From: Ramlibacter humi
GTDB taxonomy: Bacteria; Pseudomonadota; Gammaproteobacteria; Burkholderiales; Burkholderiaceae_C
Assembly: GCF_004681975.1 (NCBI RefSeq)
Contig: NZ_SMLK01000006.1
Location: 186,001 to 250,000 of the forward strand
Reading direction: 5' to 3'
Length of the DNA stretch: 64,000 nucleotides
Each line of letters opens with the position of its first letter. Position 1 is the first letter of the stretch. The translations under genes and the position numbers were made by a program. Positions 43,433-52,204 of this stretch are shown one piece after another. Under the pieces are notes generated by a model. That model saw only the letters and a list, made by a program, of their open reading frames with translations. It did no database searches and had not been told where the DNA came from.

Positions 43433-44371
43433 ATGCCGTTAGGCACCCTAGACCGCACGCCACCGCCCTTCTTCAAGCAGGGCCCGTCGGCGTTGTCCAA
43501 GCTGATGGTGTTCAGCGCGCTCGCGCTGTTCCTCATGGTGGCGGACGTCCGTTTCCGCATCACCCAGCCGCTGCGCCAGGCCGTCGGCACCGTGCTGTAC
43601 CCGCTGCAATGGACCGTGCTGCGGCCGGTGCTGCTGCTGCGCGAAGGCGGCGAATACTTCGAGGCCCTGCGCGACGCGCAGGCGCTGGAAGCGCAGGCCC
43701 GCGCCAAGCTGGCCCAGCAATCGCAGCGCGCCAACCAGGTGGAGCAGCTGGCGCAGGAAAACGCCCGGCTGCGCAAGCTGCTGGCGCTGCGCGAGCGCAT
43801 CACCACGCCCGCGCAGGCGGCCGAGGTGCTCTATGACGCGCAGGACCCGTACACCCGCAAGGTCATCATCGACAAGGGGCTGACGCAAGGCATCGAGGAA
43901 GGCTCGCCGGTGATCGACGAATCCGGCGTGCTGGGCCAGGTGACGCGCGTGCACCCCTTCATCGCCGAAGTGACGCTCATCACCGACCGCGACCAGTCCA
44001 TCCCGGTGCTCAACTCGCGCACCGGCGCGCGCAGCGTAGCTTTCGGCGATCCCACCGGCGCGCACGCCGGCGCGCTGGAACTGCGCTTCATGGCCGGCAA
44101 CGCCGACGTGCAGTCCGGCGACCTGCTCACCACCAGCGGCGTGGACGGCATCTACCCGCCGGGCCTGCCGGTGGCCAAGGTCGACAAGGTGGAGCGTCGC
44201 GCCGATTCCGCGTTCGCCCGCATCTACTGCGTGCCGCAGGCGCTGGTGGACGGCGCGCGCCACGTCATGGTGCTCAAGCCCGTCTCCGCGCAAATCCCGC
44301 AGCGGCCGCCGGCGGAACCGGTGCAGCCGGTCAAGCCGCAGAAGAAGGGGCCGGGAGGGGTGTCGCCATGA
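43433..44371 (+). CDS. mreC: Rod-shape protein MreC
   Basis: 312-residue bitopic membrane protein that organises the elongasome in the periplasm. N-terminal cytoplasmic stretch TPPPFFKQGPSALSKL, one membrane segment (LMVFSALALFLMVADVRF), a coiled coil (EALEAQARAKLAQQSQRANQ, then VEQLAQENARLRKLLALRER), and a two-barrel beta domain (VIDKGLTQGIEEGSPVIDESGVLGQVTR read in parts). The proline-rich tail is short. Overlaps mreD by 4 bp. Confidence 0.95.
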   Translation: MPLGTLDRTPPPFFKQGPSALSKLMVFSALALFLMVADVRFRITQPLRQAVGTVLYPLQWTVLRPVLLLREGGEYFEALRDAQALEAQARAKLAQQSQRANQVEQLAQENARLRKLLALRERITTPAQAAEVLYDAQDPYTRKVIIDKGLTQGIEEGSPVIDESGVLGQVTRVHPFIAEVTLITDRDQSIPVLNSRTGARSVAFGDPTGAHAGALELRFMAGNADVQSGDLLTTSGVDGIYPPGLPVAKVDKVERRADSAFARIYCVPQALVDGARHVMVLKPVSAQIPQRPPAEPVQPVKPQKKGPGGVSP

Positions 44372-44886
44372 TCATGCGCCCGGGCCAGCAGCTGCTGCTG
44401 CCTGCCAATCCCTTCTTCATCTGGTTCAGCCTGATCGTGGCCATGCTGGCCAACATGCTGCCGCTCGGGCGCACGCCGTGGATGCCCGACCTGGTGGCGT
44501 TGACGCTGGTGTTCTGGAGCGTGCACCAGCCGCTTCGCATCGGCATCGGCGCGGCCTTCCTGTTCGGCATCGCGATGGACGTGCACCAGGCCACGCTGCT
44601 CGGGCAGCACGCGCTGGCGTACACCGCGCTCTCGTTCTTCGCCATCACCATCCACCGCCGCCTGCTCTGGTTCACGGTGCCGTCGCAGGCGGTGCAGGTG
44701 CTGCCCCTCTTCTTCGCGTCGCACGCCATCGAGCTGGCCATCCGCCTGATCGCGGGCGGCATGTTCCCGGGTGTGTCCATCATGCTCGCACCCGTGATCG
44801 AAGCCCTGCTTTGGCCGGTGGTGAGCATCATCCTGCTGGCGCCGCAGCGCCGCGCGCCCGATCCGGACGAGAATCGGCCGCTGTAG
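44368..44886 (+). CDS. mreD: Rod-shape membrane protein MreD
   Basis: 172 residues with about five to six hydrophobic segments (PFFIWFSLIVAMLANMLPL, MPDLVALTLVFWSVHQPLR, LFGIAMDVHQATLLGQHAL). The family motif GxxxDxxxxxxLGxxAL is visible in FGIAMDVHQATLLGQHAL. Inner-membrane elongasome part linking MreC to the synthases. The ATGA overlap with mreC implies coupling. Confidence 0.93.
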   Translation: MIMRPGQQLLLPANPFFIWFSLIVAMLANMLPLGRTPWMPDLVALTLVFWSVHQPLRIGIGAAFLFGIAMDVHQATLLGQHALAYTALSFFAITIHRRLLWFTVPSQAVQVLPLFFASHAIELAIRLIAGGMFPGVSIMLAPVIEALLWPVVSIILLAPQRRAPDPDENRPL

Positions 44887-44930
44887 CGGCATGACCGCTC
44901 GCCAAGGCTCGCATGACTTCGCTGCGCTCG

Positions 44931-45036
44931 ATGACCGATGACCGGACCAGCGGCAAGACGCTGCCCGGCCGTCATTCGTCATCGCCGCCGCGCGGCGGCG
45001 AGGCCATGCGTGCGGAGCGAAGCGGTCATTCGTCAT
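44931..45036. repeat. Repeated GTCATTCGTCAT motifs running into the mrdA start
   Basis: GTCATTCGTCAT occurs at 44971-44982 and again at 45025-45036; an inverted, imperfect form ATGACCGATGACCGG lies at 44931-44945. Between the direct copies is a GCCGCCGCGCGGCGGC palindrome. The second copy contains the first two bases of the mrdA start codon. Confidence 0.7.
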
Positions 45037-47110
45037 GACAGAGCTCAGAAACGTCGAAGCCGACCTTTCGAGGTTCCGCGCGCGCGTGCTCGCGGCCAGC
45101 CTGGTGGTGCTGGCGTGCTTCTTCCTGCTGGCGATGCGGCTGGTGTACCTGCAGGTGTTCCGCCACGAAGACCTGAGCGAGCAGGCCGAGAACAACCGAA
45201 CCGCGGTCGTGCCCATCGTCCCCAACCGCGGCCTGATCCTGGACCGCAACGGCATCGTGCTGGCCAGCAACTACTCGGCCTACACGCTGGAGATGACGCC
45301 CTCGCGCATGGCCGGCAACCTGGACCAGGTGATCGACCAGCTGGCCACGGTGGTGGAAATCCAGCCGCGCGATCGCCGCCGCTTCAAGAAGCTGCTGGAA
45401 GAATCCAAGAGTTTCGAGTCGCTGCCCATCCGCACCAAGCTCACCGACGAGGAAGTGGCGCGGTTCGCCGCGCAGCGTTACCGCTTCCCCGGCGTGGAGA
45501 TCAAGGCGCGCCTGTTCCGCAGCTACCCGTTCGGCGAACTCGCCAGCCACGTCATCGGCTACATCGGCCGCATCAACCAGGCCGAGAAGAAGCAGCAGGA
45601 AGACTGGCCCGACGAGGACCAGGCCAACTACCGCGGCACCGAGTACATCGGCAAGCTGGGCGTGGAGCAGAGCTTCGAGCGGCAGCTGCACGGGCAGACC
45701 GGCGTGGAGCAGGTGGAGACGTCCGCCGGCGGCCGCGCGGTGCGCAAGCTGGCCAGCAGCCCCGCCACGCCCGGCGACACGGTGAAGCTGGGCCTGGACA
45801 TCCAGCTGCAGAAGCTGGTGGAAGACCTGTACGGCAACCGGCGCGGCGCGCTGGTGGCCATCGAGCCGAAAACGGGCGAGGTCCTGGCCTTCGTCTCCAA
45901 GCCCACGTTCGATCCCAACCTGTTCGTCGACGGCATCGACGCCGAGAACTGGGCGGCGCTGAACGAGTCCATCGACAAGCCGCTGCTCAATCGCGCGCTG
46001 CGCGGCACCTATCCACCCGGTTCCACCTACAAGCCTTTCATGGCGCTGGCGGCCCTGGAGACGGGCAAGCGCACGCCCAACCAGGTGTTCGCGGATCCCG
46101 GCTACTTCTGGTTCGGCAACCACAAGTTCCGCGACGACAAGGAAGGCGGCCACGGCCCGATGGACATGTACCGTTCCATCGTGATGTCGTGCGACACCTA
46201 CTACTACATGGTGGCCAACGACATGGGCGTGGACCTGATCCACGAACAGATGAGCCACTTCGGCTTCGGCGAGATCACCGGCATCGACATCCTGGGCGAG
46301 TCGCGCGGCCTGCTGCCGTCCACGGCCTGGAAGCGCGCGGCCTACAAGCGGCCCGAGCAGCAGAAGTGGTACGCCGGCGAAACCATCTCGCTGGGCATCG
46401 GCCAGGGCTACAACAACTTCACCATGCTGCAGCTGGCCACCGCCACGGCCACCATCGCCAACCAGGGCGCGCGCATGAAGCCGCACCTGGTCAGCGAGGT
46501 GATCGACATCACCTCGCGCAAGGGCACGAAGGTGGAGCCGCAGCAAGTGGGCCAGCTGACCGCCAAGCCCGAAAACCTGGCGGTGATCCGCAAGGCGCTG
46601 ATCGGTGTGAACCTGGAAGGCACGTCGGCGGCCGCGTTCCGCAACGCGCCGTACACCAGCGGCGGCAAGACCGGCACGGCGCAGGTGATCACGATCGCGC
46701 AGAACGCCAAGTACAACGCTTCGCAGCTGGACGAACGCCACCGCGACCATGCGCTGTTCATGGCCTTCGCGCCGGCCGAAGACCCGAAGATCGCGCTGGC
46801 GATGGTGGTGGAGAACGCCGGCTTCGGCGCGGCCAACGCGGCGCCCATCGCGCGTCGCGTGTTCGACTACTGGCTGCAGGGGCTGTACCCCAGCGAAGAA
46901 GACATGGCCGCGGTGCAGAAGGGCCAGGCCACCACGCCCATCGGCAAGCCGCGCAAGGCTTCGGAAGTGGGTTTCCCGGGCGGCAATGCGGCCGCCGCGG
47001 CGGCCGCTGCCGCGGCACCTGCTTCGTCGCCCTTCCCCGTGGCGGCCACGCCGTCGATGGCCGACCTGCCGCCCGACGCGGCCATCCCGGTCAGCGCGCG
47101 GCCCCGCTGA
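45035..47110 (+). CDS. mrdA: Penicillin-binding protein 2 (elongation transpeptidase)
   Basis: 691-residue monofunctional transpeptidase of lateral wall growth. One membrane anchor (ASLVVLACFFLLAMRLVYL), pedestal motifs NRGLILDRNGIVLASNYS and GYIGRIN, and the catalytic domain with Ser330 in PPGSTYKPF, SCD in IVMSCDTYYYM and KTG in SGGKTGTAQV. The C-terminal 60 residues are an Ala/Pro-rich tail. The start ATG at 45035 lies in a repeat and has only weak ribosome-binding potential (GGAGCGAAGCGG). rodA, which normally follows, is not present here; the next gene converges with no gap. Confidence 0.95.
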   Translation: MTELRNVEADLSRFRARVLAASLVVLACFFLLAMRLVYLQVFRHEDLSEQAENNRTAVVPIVPNRGLILDRNGIVLASNYSAYTLEMTPSRMAGNLDQVIDQLATVVEIQPRDRRRFKKLLEESKSFESLPIRTKLTDEEVARFAAQRYRFPGVEIKARLFRSYPFGELASHVIGYIGRINQAEKKQQEDWPDEDQANYRGTEYIGKLGVEQSFERQLHGQTGVEQVETSAGGRAVRKLASSPATPGDTVKLGLDIQLQKLVEDLYGNRRGALVAIEPKTGEVLAFVSKPTFDPNLFVDGIDAENWAALNESIDKPLLNRALRGTYPPGSTYKPFMALAALETGKRTPNQVFADPGYFWFGNHKFRDDKEGGHGPMDMYRSIVMSCDTYYYMVANDMGVDLIHEQMSHFGFGEITGIDILGESRGLLPSTAWKRAAYKRPEQQKWYAGETISLGIGQGYNNFTMLQLATATATIANQGARMKPHLVSEVIDITSRKGTKVEPQQVGQLTAKPENLAVIRKALIGVNLEGTSAAAFRNAPYTSGGKTGTAQVITIAQNAKYNASQLDERHRDHALFMAFAPAEDPKIALAMVVENAGFGAANAAPIARRVFDYWLQGLYPSEEDMAAVQKGQATTPIGKPRKASEVGFPGGNAAAAAAAAAAPASSPFPVAATPSMADLPPDAAIPVSARPR

Positions 47111-47488
47111 TCAATTCAGCGCGGTGCGTTCCGGCGCCGTGCGCCACCAGGCCAGCATCGCCTGGAAGTCGCCGCCGAACCCGCGCTTGAGCAAAGCCTC
47201 GTAGCCGATCGAACAAGCGAAGGCCTGCCCCTCGTCCAGCAACTGCCGGCTGGCCGCCGCGTTGCACTCGACCAGCAGCCGCTTCAGGCAGGGCTCGCCC
47301 AGGTTCTCGTACTGGCGGATGCGTTCGTCGCGGTGGAGCAGCGGATTGCCGGCGTGCTCGGGTTCGTGGCAACCCGAGGGCACCGCTTGCGGTTTCGGCG
47401 GCGAAAGTGCGCCGGGTTCCGCCAGCGCCTCGCCACCGAAGGCCAGCGCGCCGATCGCCACCATGCAACGCAACAGTCGCCCATCCAT
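47111..47488 (-). CDS. Secreted hypothetical cysteine-containing protein
   Basis: 125 residues with a signal peptide (MDGRLLRCMVAIGALAFGGEALAE, cleavage after ALA). The mature part has Cys residues in SGCHEPEH, GEPCLKRLLVEC and AFACSIGYE, and is helical (IRQYENLGEPCLKRLL). Start taken as ATG 47488 (GAGG about 8 bases upstream) rather than GTG 47497. Its stop is directly adjacent to the convergent mrdA stop. Family not recognised. Confidence 0.65.
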   Translation of the reverse strand: MDGRLLRCMVAIGALAFGGEALAEPGALSPPKPQAVPSGCHEPEHAGNPLLHRDERIRQYENLGEPCLKRLLVECNAAASRQLLDEGQAFACSIGYEALLKRGFGGDFQAMLAWWRTAPERTALN

Positions 47489-47574
47489 GCTGTGCACCTC
47501 GCCGGCACCCTGCCGTGCCTGGAAGTTGCCAGCCGCACGGCGCAGGCCGCATCAGCCGAATGCCACGCGCGGCG

Positions 47575-48591
47575 TCAGCGGGCGTCGTGCGTCGAGGAGC
47601 TTCCCGCCGCGGCGGCGAGCCAATCGGTGACCGTGCGCGGCATCGCGAGCACATGCGCGGGCGGCCCGCCCGAAGGGAAGCCGACATGGCCGCCGGTGCA
47701 GGGCTGCCAGAGCGTCACGGAAGGACCCACCTGTCCCGGCGTCGGCAGGCTGTGCGCGGGGACGAACGGATCGTTGCGTGCGTTCAGCACCAGCGCGGGG
47801 ATGCGCACATGGGGCAGGTGCGGCTTGGCCGACGCGCGCGCCCAGTAGTCGTCGGTGTCGCGGAAGCCGTGCAGTGGCGCGGTGAAAAGGTTGTCGAACT
47901 CATACAGGTCTCGCGCGGCGAGCAGCGCTTCGCGATCGAACAGGCCCGGGTGCTGCGCCAGCTTCGCCAGCGCCTTCGGCCGCATGGTGCGCAGGAACAT
48001 CGTGGTGTAGACGAGCCGGTTGAAGCCGCGGCCGATGGCCTCGCCGCCGGCTGCCAGGTCCAGCGGCGAACACACCGAGGCCGCGGCATCCGCGAGCCGC
48101 GCGGCGGATTGACCCATCTCACCAGCCCAACGCATCAGCGCGTTGCCGCCCAGGGACACGCCCACCGCGAGCAGGCGCCCCGTGTGGCGTTCGCGCAGCC
48201 GGCGCAGGATCCAGTCGACCTCCTCGAAGTCGCCCGAGTGGTAGGCGCGCGGCCCCAGGTTGATCTCGCCGCTGCAGCCGCGGAAGTGCGGCACCACGAA
48301 AGCGAAGCCGCGCTCGCGCGCGCAGCTGGCGAAAGCTTCGGCGTAGTGGCTGCGCGAAGAGCCTTCGAGCCCGTGGAACAGCACCAGCAGCGGCGCATCG
48401 GGCGCGTGCGGCGCGTCGAGCCAGTCGAGGTCGACGAAGTCGCCGTCGGGGGCGGTCCACCGCTCGCGGCGATACGCGGGCGCGGGCCCATCGGTGCGCC
48501 GCGCCAGCAGCGCGGGCCAGATCGTCTGCAGGTTGCCGCCCGGCAGCCAGGCGGGCGCGGCATAGGGCCAGGAAGAGTCGGCTGTCGTCAT
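47575..48591 (-). CDS. YheT-type alpha/beta hydrolase
   Basis: 338 residues. N-terminal family signature PAWLPGGNLQTIWPALL; core strand LLVLFHGLEGSSRSHY (oxyanion); VVPHFRGCSGE; nucleophile elbow VGVSLGGNALMRW; acid in LNARNDPFVP; histidine in TGGHVGFP. This matches the UPF0017/YheT hydrolases, whose physiological substrate is unclear (carboxylesterase activity is reported for relatives). ATG at 48591 is preferred over one 13 codons upstream because the latter region is non-conserved in type. Confidence 0.88.
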   Translation of the reverse strand: MTTADSSWPYAAPAWLPGGNLQTIWPALLARRTDGPAPAYRRERWTAPDGDFVDLDWLDAPHAPDAPLLVLFHGLEGSSRSHYAEAFASCARERGFAFVVPHFRGCSGEINLGPRAYHSGDFEEVDWILRRLRERHTGRLLAVGVSLGGNALMRWAGEMGQSAARLADAAASVCSPLDLAAGGEAIGRGFNRLVYTTMFLRTMRPKALAKLAQHPGLFDREALLAARDLYEFDNLFTAPLHGFRDTDDYWARASAKPHLPHVRIPALVLNARNDPFVPAHSLPTPGQVGPSVTLWQPCTGGHVGFPSGGPPAHVLAMPRTVTDWLAAAAGSSSTHDAR

Positions 48592-48674
48592 GACGCGGGC
48601 GGATCGATTCTGCCTGACCGACGGCGCCACGCCGGCGGGCGCGCGCGGCCTGAGCGGCCGGCACCGGCCCGCCT

Positions 48675-49124
48675 TCAGTGCAGCACCGAAGGCGTGTCCG
48701 AAACTTCCTGGATCTCGCTGGGCGTGCCGGGGCTGGCGTGGTGCGCCACCAGCCGCCAGCCTTGCGCGGTCTTGTGCCAGATGTTGGTGGCGATCACCCA
48801 GGCTTCGCGCGGGCCCTGCGGCGTGAGCACCTCCACGCGCTCCAGCAGGTTGTGCACGCAGCTGGCCAGCGATTCGACCTTGCGCACGCGCTCGGGCCAG
48901 GCGCGGATGCTGCCGTTGGCGAACATCGCCTCGAACGTCGCGCGGATGGCCACGGGCCCCACCACGCGCGGGCCGCCCGGGTGGATGCAGACGATCTCGT
49001 CCTCGTCGGCCCAGCAGGCCATCAGCTTCTCGATGTCGGCGTTCTGCAGCGCGTCGTAGAACGCGGCTTCCACTTCGTCGGCGTTGCCTTCGAGGTTCGC
49101 GGCCTGGAGCTTGGACTTGCGCAT
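48675..49124 (-). CDS. SnoaL/NTF2-like domain protein
   Basis: 149 residues of the NTF2-like cone fold: VEAAFYDALQNADIEKLMACWADEDEIVCIHPGG (helix then strand, seen in parts), GPVAIRATFEAMFA and AWVIATNIWHKTAQGWRLVAHHASP. Such proteins bind small ligands or act as isomerases; this DUF4440/SnoaL-3-like variety has no assigned reaction. Start ATG at 49124. In a leftward run with the Rossmann-fold gene 23 bp upstream. Confidence 0.82.
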   Translation of the reverse strand: MRKSKLQAANLEGNADEVEAAFYDALQNADIEKLMACWADEDEIVCIHPGGPRVVGPVAIRATFEAMFANGSIRAWPERVRKVESLASCVHNLLERVEVLTPQGPREAWVIATNIWHKTAQGWRLVAHHASPGTPSEIQEVSDTPSVLH

Positions 49125-49147
49125 GGGAAGCGCGATTGTGCCGCGAT

Positions 49148-49897
49148 TCAGCGGACCAACCAGCGGCGCACGGCTTCGCGCACGTCGCCCTGTGCCGCCC
49201 GCCAGACGGTCTCGGATGAGGCCACGTGGATGCCCGCGGGTGCGAGCTGCAGCGCGGCGGCGACGAACTCCGCCACCTTCGTGGAGCGCACCGGCTGTTC
49301 GCTGCTGGGCACCATGTAGCGGAACACGCCCAGCATCCAGCCGGCCATGCGCGCCAGGAAGCTTGCGGGCGGCGCCGCGCCGGGCTTCTGCGCGGTGCGA
49401 ACGATCAGCACGCGATCGAACCCGAGCGAAGCGACGGCGTGCTCGTCCAGGCTGGCGAGCCCTCGCTTGAGCGCTTCCGGCAGGCGCCCCTGCGCGTGCG
49501 GCAGCACGATGGCGATGGTGCGCACGCCGCTGCGGCGCATCCAGTCCGCGACCGCAGGCAGCTGTCCGGGCGCCGGCGTCCACAATGCACGCTCGCGGTC
49601 GTAGAACAGGCGTGGCGGCTCGAAGAGCACCAGGCCCGTGTCGGCCGCGCCGGGTGGCCATGCCTGCGGGTCGTCACCCGGCACCAGCATCGCGCCGACA
49701 CCGCGCAGGCCGGTGCGTATCGGTTCGCGCGCCAGTACTTCGGCCGCGCGGAAATGCCGCAGGCCGACCAGCCGCCGCAGCACTTCGTTGCCAAGCAAGC
49801 CGGTGGCGCCGGCGATCACCAGACGCGGCAATACCGGACCGGCCGGCGGAGCGCCGCGTGCCGCGGCCTGCAGGGCTTGAATCGGCCCGTCATGCAT
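49148..49897 (-). CDS. NAD(P)-binding Rossmann-fold protein (atypical SDR-like)
   Basis: 249 residues. LVIAGATGLLGNEVLRRLVG near residue 25 is the nucleotide-binding GxTGxxG loop. The middle part (VRTIAIVLPHAQGRLPEAL, FDRVLIVRTAQKPG) resembles the atypical SDR/NAD(P)H-binding group related to HTATIP2-like oxidoreductases. A YxxxK motif is not evident. Substrate unknown. ATG at 49897; divergent from lemA (45-bp gap). Confidence 0.75.
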   Translation of the reverse strand: MHDGPIQALQAAARGAPPAGPVLPRLVIAGATGLLGNEVLRRLVGLRHFRAAEVLAREPIRTGLRGVGAMLVPGDDPQAWPPGAADTGLVLFEPPRLFYDRERALWTPAPGQLPAVADWMRRSGVRTIAIVLPHAQGRLPEALKRGLASLDEHAVASLGFDRVLIVRTAQKPGAAPPASFLARMAGWMLGVFRYMVPSSEQPVRSTKVAEFVAAALQLAPAGIHVASSETVWRAAQGDVREAVRRWLVR

Positions 49898-49942
49898 CCC
49901 GTCTATGCTACCGTCCCCTCCCTGTCACGAAGGAGAACTCGA

Positions 49943-50572
49943 ATGAGACGTTGGCTTGCGGTGCTGGCCGCCGTGCTCGCCCTCACGGGCTGCGGCTACA
50001 ACGACTTCCAGCGGCTGGACGAGCAGACGCGCTCGGCCTGGGCCGAAGTGCTGAACCAGTACCAGCGGCGCGCGGACCTGGTGCCCAACCTGGTCGCCAC
50101 GGTGAAGGGCGAAGCCAACTTCGAGCAGGAGACGCTCACCCGCGTGGTCGAAGCGCGCGCCAAGGCCACCTCGGTGCAGGTCACGCCCGAAGTGCTGAAC
50201 AACCCCGAGCAGTTCCAGAAATTCCAGCAGGCGCAGGGCGAACTGGGCAGCGCGCTCAGCCGCCTGCTGGCGGTGAGCGAGCGTTACCCCGACCTGAAGT
50301 CCAACCAGAGCTTCCGCGACCTGCGCGTGCAGCTGGAAGGCACGGAGAACCGCATCACCGTCGCGCGCGGCCGCTACATCCAGGCGGTGCAGGAGTACAA
50401 CGTGCTGGCGCGCAGCTTCCCCTCCAACCTCACCGCGATGGCCTTCCACTACCAGCCGAAGCCCAACTTCACGGTGCAGAACGAAGCCCAGATCTCCGCG
50501 CCGCCGAAGGTGGACTTCGGCGCGTCGCCTCCGCCTGGCGTGGCCGCGTCCGGCACGCCGCCGTCCCGCTGA
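49943..50572 (+). CDS. lemA: LemA family lipoprotein
   Basis: 209 residues. Lipoprotein signal with LTGCGYNDF (Cys17). The LemA helical bundle follows: QTRSAWAEVLNQYQRRADLVPNLV, ATVKGEANFEQETLTRVVEARA, TENRITVARGRYIQAVQEYN. The C-terminus is proline-rich. The role of LemA is not settled; it is commonly encoded with TPM-domain proteins as here. AAGGAG at 49930-49935 supports the ATG at 49943. First gene of a three-gene run. Confidence 0.9.
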   Translation: MRRWLAVLAAVLALTGCGYNDFQRLDEQTRSAWAEVLNQYQRRADLVPNLVATVKGEANFEQETLTRVVEARAKATSVQVTPEVLNNPEQFQKFQQAQGELGSALSRLLAVSERYPDLKSNQSFRDLRVQLEGTENRITVARGRYIQAVQEYNVLARSFPSNLTAMAFHYQPKPNFTVQNEAQISAPPKVDFGASPPPGVAASGTPPSR

Positions 50573-50585
50573 CGCTCCGCGCCGC

Positions 50586-51485
50586 GTGCGTCGCTTCATC
50601 GCGCTTCTGGCCGCCACCCTGTTGTGGGTGGCCGGCGCGTGGGCGCAATCCGTGCAGCCGGTGCCCGAGCTCACCGCTCGCGTCATCGACCGCACCGGCA
50701 CCCTCGACGACATCCAGCGCACGGGCCTGGAGCAGAAGCTGCAGGCTTTCGAGCAGCGCAAGGGCACCCAGATCGCGATGCTGCTGGTCGCCACCACGCA
50801 GCCGGAAGACATCGCCAGCTACGCCAACCGCGTGGCCAACGCGTGGAAGATCGGCCGCCGCCAGGTGGGCGACGGCGTGCTGGTGGTCGTCGCCAAGAAT
50901 GACCGCAAGGTGCGCATCGAGGTCGCCAAGACGCTGGAGGGCGCCATCCCCGACCTGGCGGCCAAGCAAGTGATCGACGACGCGATGACGCCGCGATTTC
51001 GCCAAGGCGATTTCGCGGGCGGACTCAACGCCGCGGCCGACCAGCTGATCGCGCGCATCGATGGCGAACCGCTGCCCGCGCCCGCGCAACGCCAGCAGCG
51101 CAACACCGCGGGCTTCGACTACTTCGACCTTGCCATCTTCCTGTTCTTCGCGGTGCCCATCGCGGGCACCGTGCTGCGCGGCATCTTCGGCGGCAAGCTG
51201 GGGCCCCTGATCACGGGCGGCGGCACCGGAATGCTCGCGCTGTTCGCGACCAGCAGCGCCTTCATCGCGGCCATCGCGGGGTTCATCGGGCTGGTGCTGG
51301 CGCTGTTGTCGGGCGGCCGGGGATCGGGCTCCGCCGCGCGTCGCAGCGGCTGGGGCGGGCCGGCGCTATTTCCCGGCGGCTGGAGCAGCGGCGGAGGCTC
51401 GAGCAGCAGCAGTGATTCCGGCGGCGGCTTCAGCTCCGGCGGCGGTGGCGACTTCGGCGGCGGCGGCGCCTCGGGAGACTGGTGA
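50586..51485 (+). CDS. TPM-domain membrane protein (YgcG-like)
   Basis: 299 residues. Signal peptide or anchor (FIALLAATLLWVAGAWAQ), a TPM domain about residues 25-155 (VPELTARVIDRTGTLDDIQR, QIAMLLVATTQPEDIASYA, GVLVVVAKNDRKVRIEVAK), and hydrophobic segments YFDLAIFLFFAVPIAGTVL and LFATSSAFIAAIAGFIGLV. A Gly/Ser-rich tail ends DFGGGGASGDW. This is the standard partner of LemA. GTG start at 50586, 13 bases after the lemA stop. Confidence 0.87.
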   Translation: MRRFIALLAATLLWVAGAWAQSVQPVPELTARVIDRTGTLDDIQRTGLEQKLQAFEQRKGTQIAMLLVATTQPEDIASYANRVANAWKIGRRQVGDGVLVVVAKNDRKVRIEVAKTLEGAIPDLAAKQVIDDAMTPRFRQGDFAGGLNAAADQLIARIDGEPLPAPAQRQQRNTAGFDYFDLAIFLFFAVPIAGTVLRGIFGGKLGPLITGGGTGMLALFATSSAFIAAIAGFIGLVLALLSGGRGSGSAARRSGWGGPALFPGGWSSGGGSSSSSDSGGGFSSGGGGDFGGGGASGDW

Positions 51486-51994
51486 TGCTTCGACGCCTGC
51501 AGCGCATCCTCAAGCATCGCTGGGTCGACGAGCGCGACCTGCGCAAGGCGATCCCGCCCGACCTGGTCGTACGCCTCGCATCGCGCGTCACCGCCAGCGA
51601 GCGCCGCCACAGCGGCGAAGTGCGCATCTACGCCGAAGCGGGCCTGCCGCTCAGCTACCTCTGGCGCGATGCGCGGCCTCGCGAACGCGCGGTGGCCATG
51701 TTCGGCAAGCTGCGCATGTGGGACACCGAGCACAACAACGGCGTGCTCATCTACCTGCTGCTGGCCGAACGCGCGATCGAGATCGTGGCCGATCGCGGCC
51801 TGGCGCGCAAAGTCGAGGCGGGCGAATGGCAGCGCATCGTCGCCGGCATGGGTTCGGCCTTCCGCGAAGGCCGTTTCGAGGACGGGCTGACACAGGCGCT
51901 GTCGGAAGTCTCTGCGCTGCTGGTGCAGCACTTCCCGCTGGCCGAAGGCGAGGTGCGACCCAACGAACTGCCCGACGAGCCGGTGCTGGGTTAG
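51485..51994 (+). CDS. Second TPM-domain protein
   Basis: 169 residues, soluble, without signal peptide: a TPM domain variant with AVAMFGKLRMWDTEHNNGVL, IYLLLAERAIEIVADRGLA and IVAGMGSAFREGRFEDGLTQ. The ATG at 51485 overlaps the upstream TGA (TGATG), so it is coupled to the membrane TPM protein. Likely a cytosolic partner in the LemA cluster; the biochemical role is unknown. Confidence 0.85.
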   Translation: MLRRLQRILKHRWVDERDLRKAIPPDLVVRLASRVTASERRHSGEVRIYAEAGLPLSYLWRDARPRERAVAMFGKLRMWDTEHNNGVLIYLLLAERAIEIVADRGLARKVEAGEWQRIVAGMGSAFREGRFEDGLTQALSEVSALLVQHFPLAEGEVRPNELPDEPVLG

Positions 51995-52036
51995 CCCGGG
52001 GCTTGCGCGGCGCCTGCGCGACGTATGCTGCGCCCG

Positions 52037-52204
52037 ATGGACTTCGACGACGACTTCTTCGCGCTGCTCGCCCTGAGCCTGGCCCTGGCCGCGCTGCTGG
52101 CGAGCTGGGCGCGCCGGCGCAACGTCAGCCCCCGGCGGCAGGTGCGCCGCATGATGGGCGCGGGCGCGCTGTTCGGCGCCGCGGCGCTCATGCTGCTGGA
52201 CTGA
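52037..52204 (+). CDS. Small membrane protein (55 residues)
   Basis: MDFDDDFFALLALSLALAAL opens with an acidic head and runs into a hydrophobic helix. A basic loop (WARRRNVSPRRQVRRMM) and a second helix (GAGALFGAAALMLL) follow, giving a two-helix hairpin with a positive cytoplasmic loop. TATGCT at 52024-52029 with TTGCGC at 52003-52008 could be a promoter. Its last 17 bases overlap the convergent sigma-factor gene. Unknown family; coding status is inferred from composition and topology. Confidence 0.5.
   Translation: MDFDDDFFALLALSLALAALLASWARRRNVSPRRQVRRMMGAGALFGAAALMLLD

Noticed and set aside
44931-45036. Possible CRISPR-like spacing of GTCATTCGTCAT copies
   Set aside because: Only two direct copies and one imperfect inverted copy, with no regular spacers and no cas genes.
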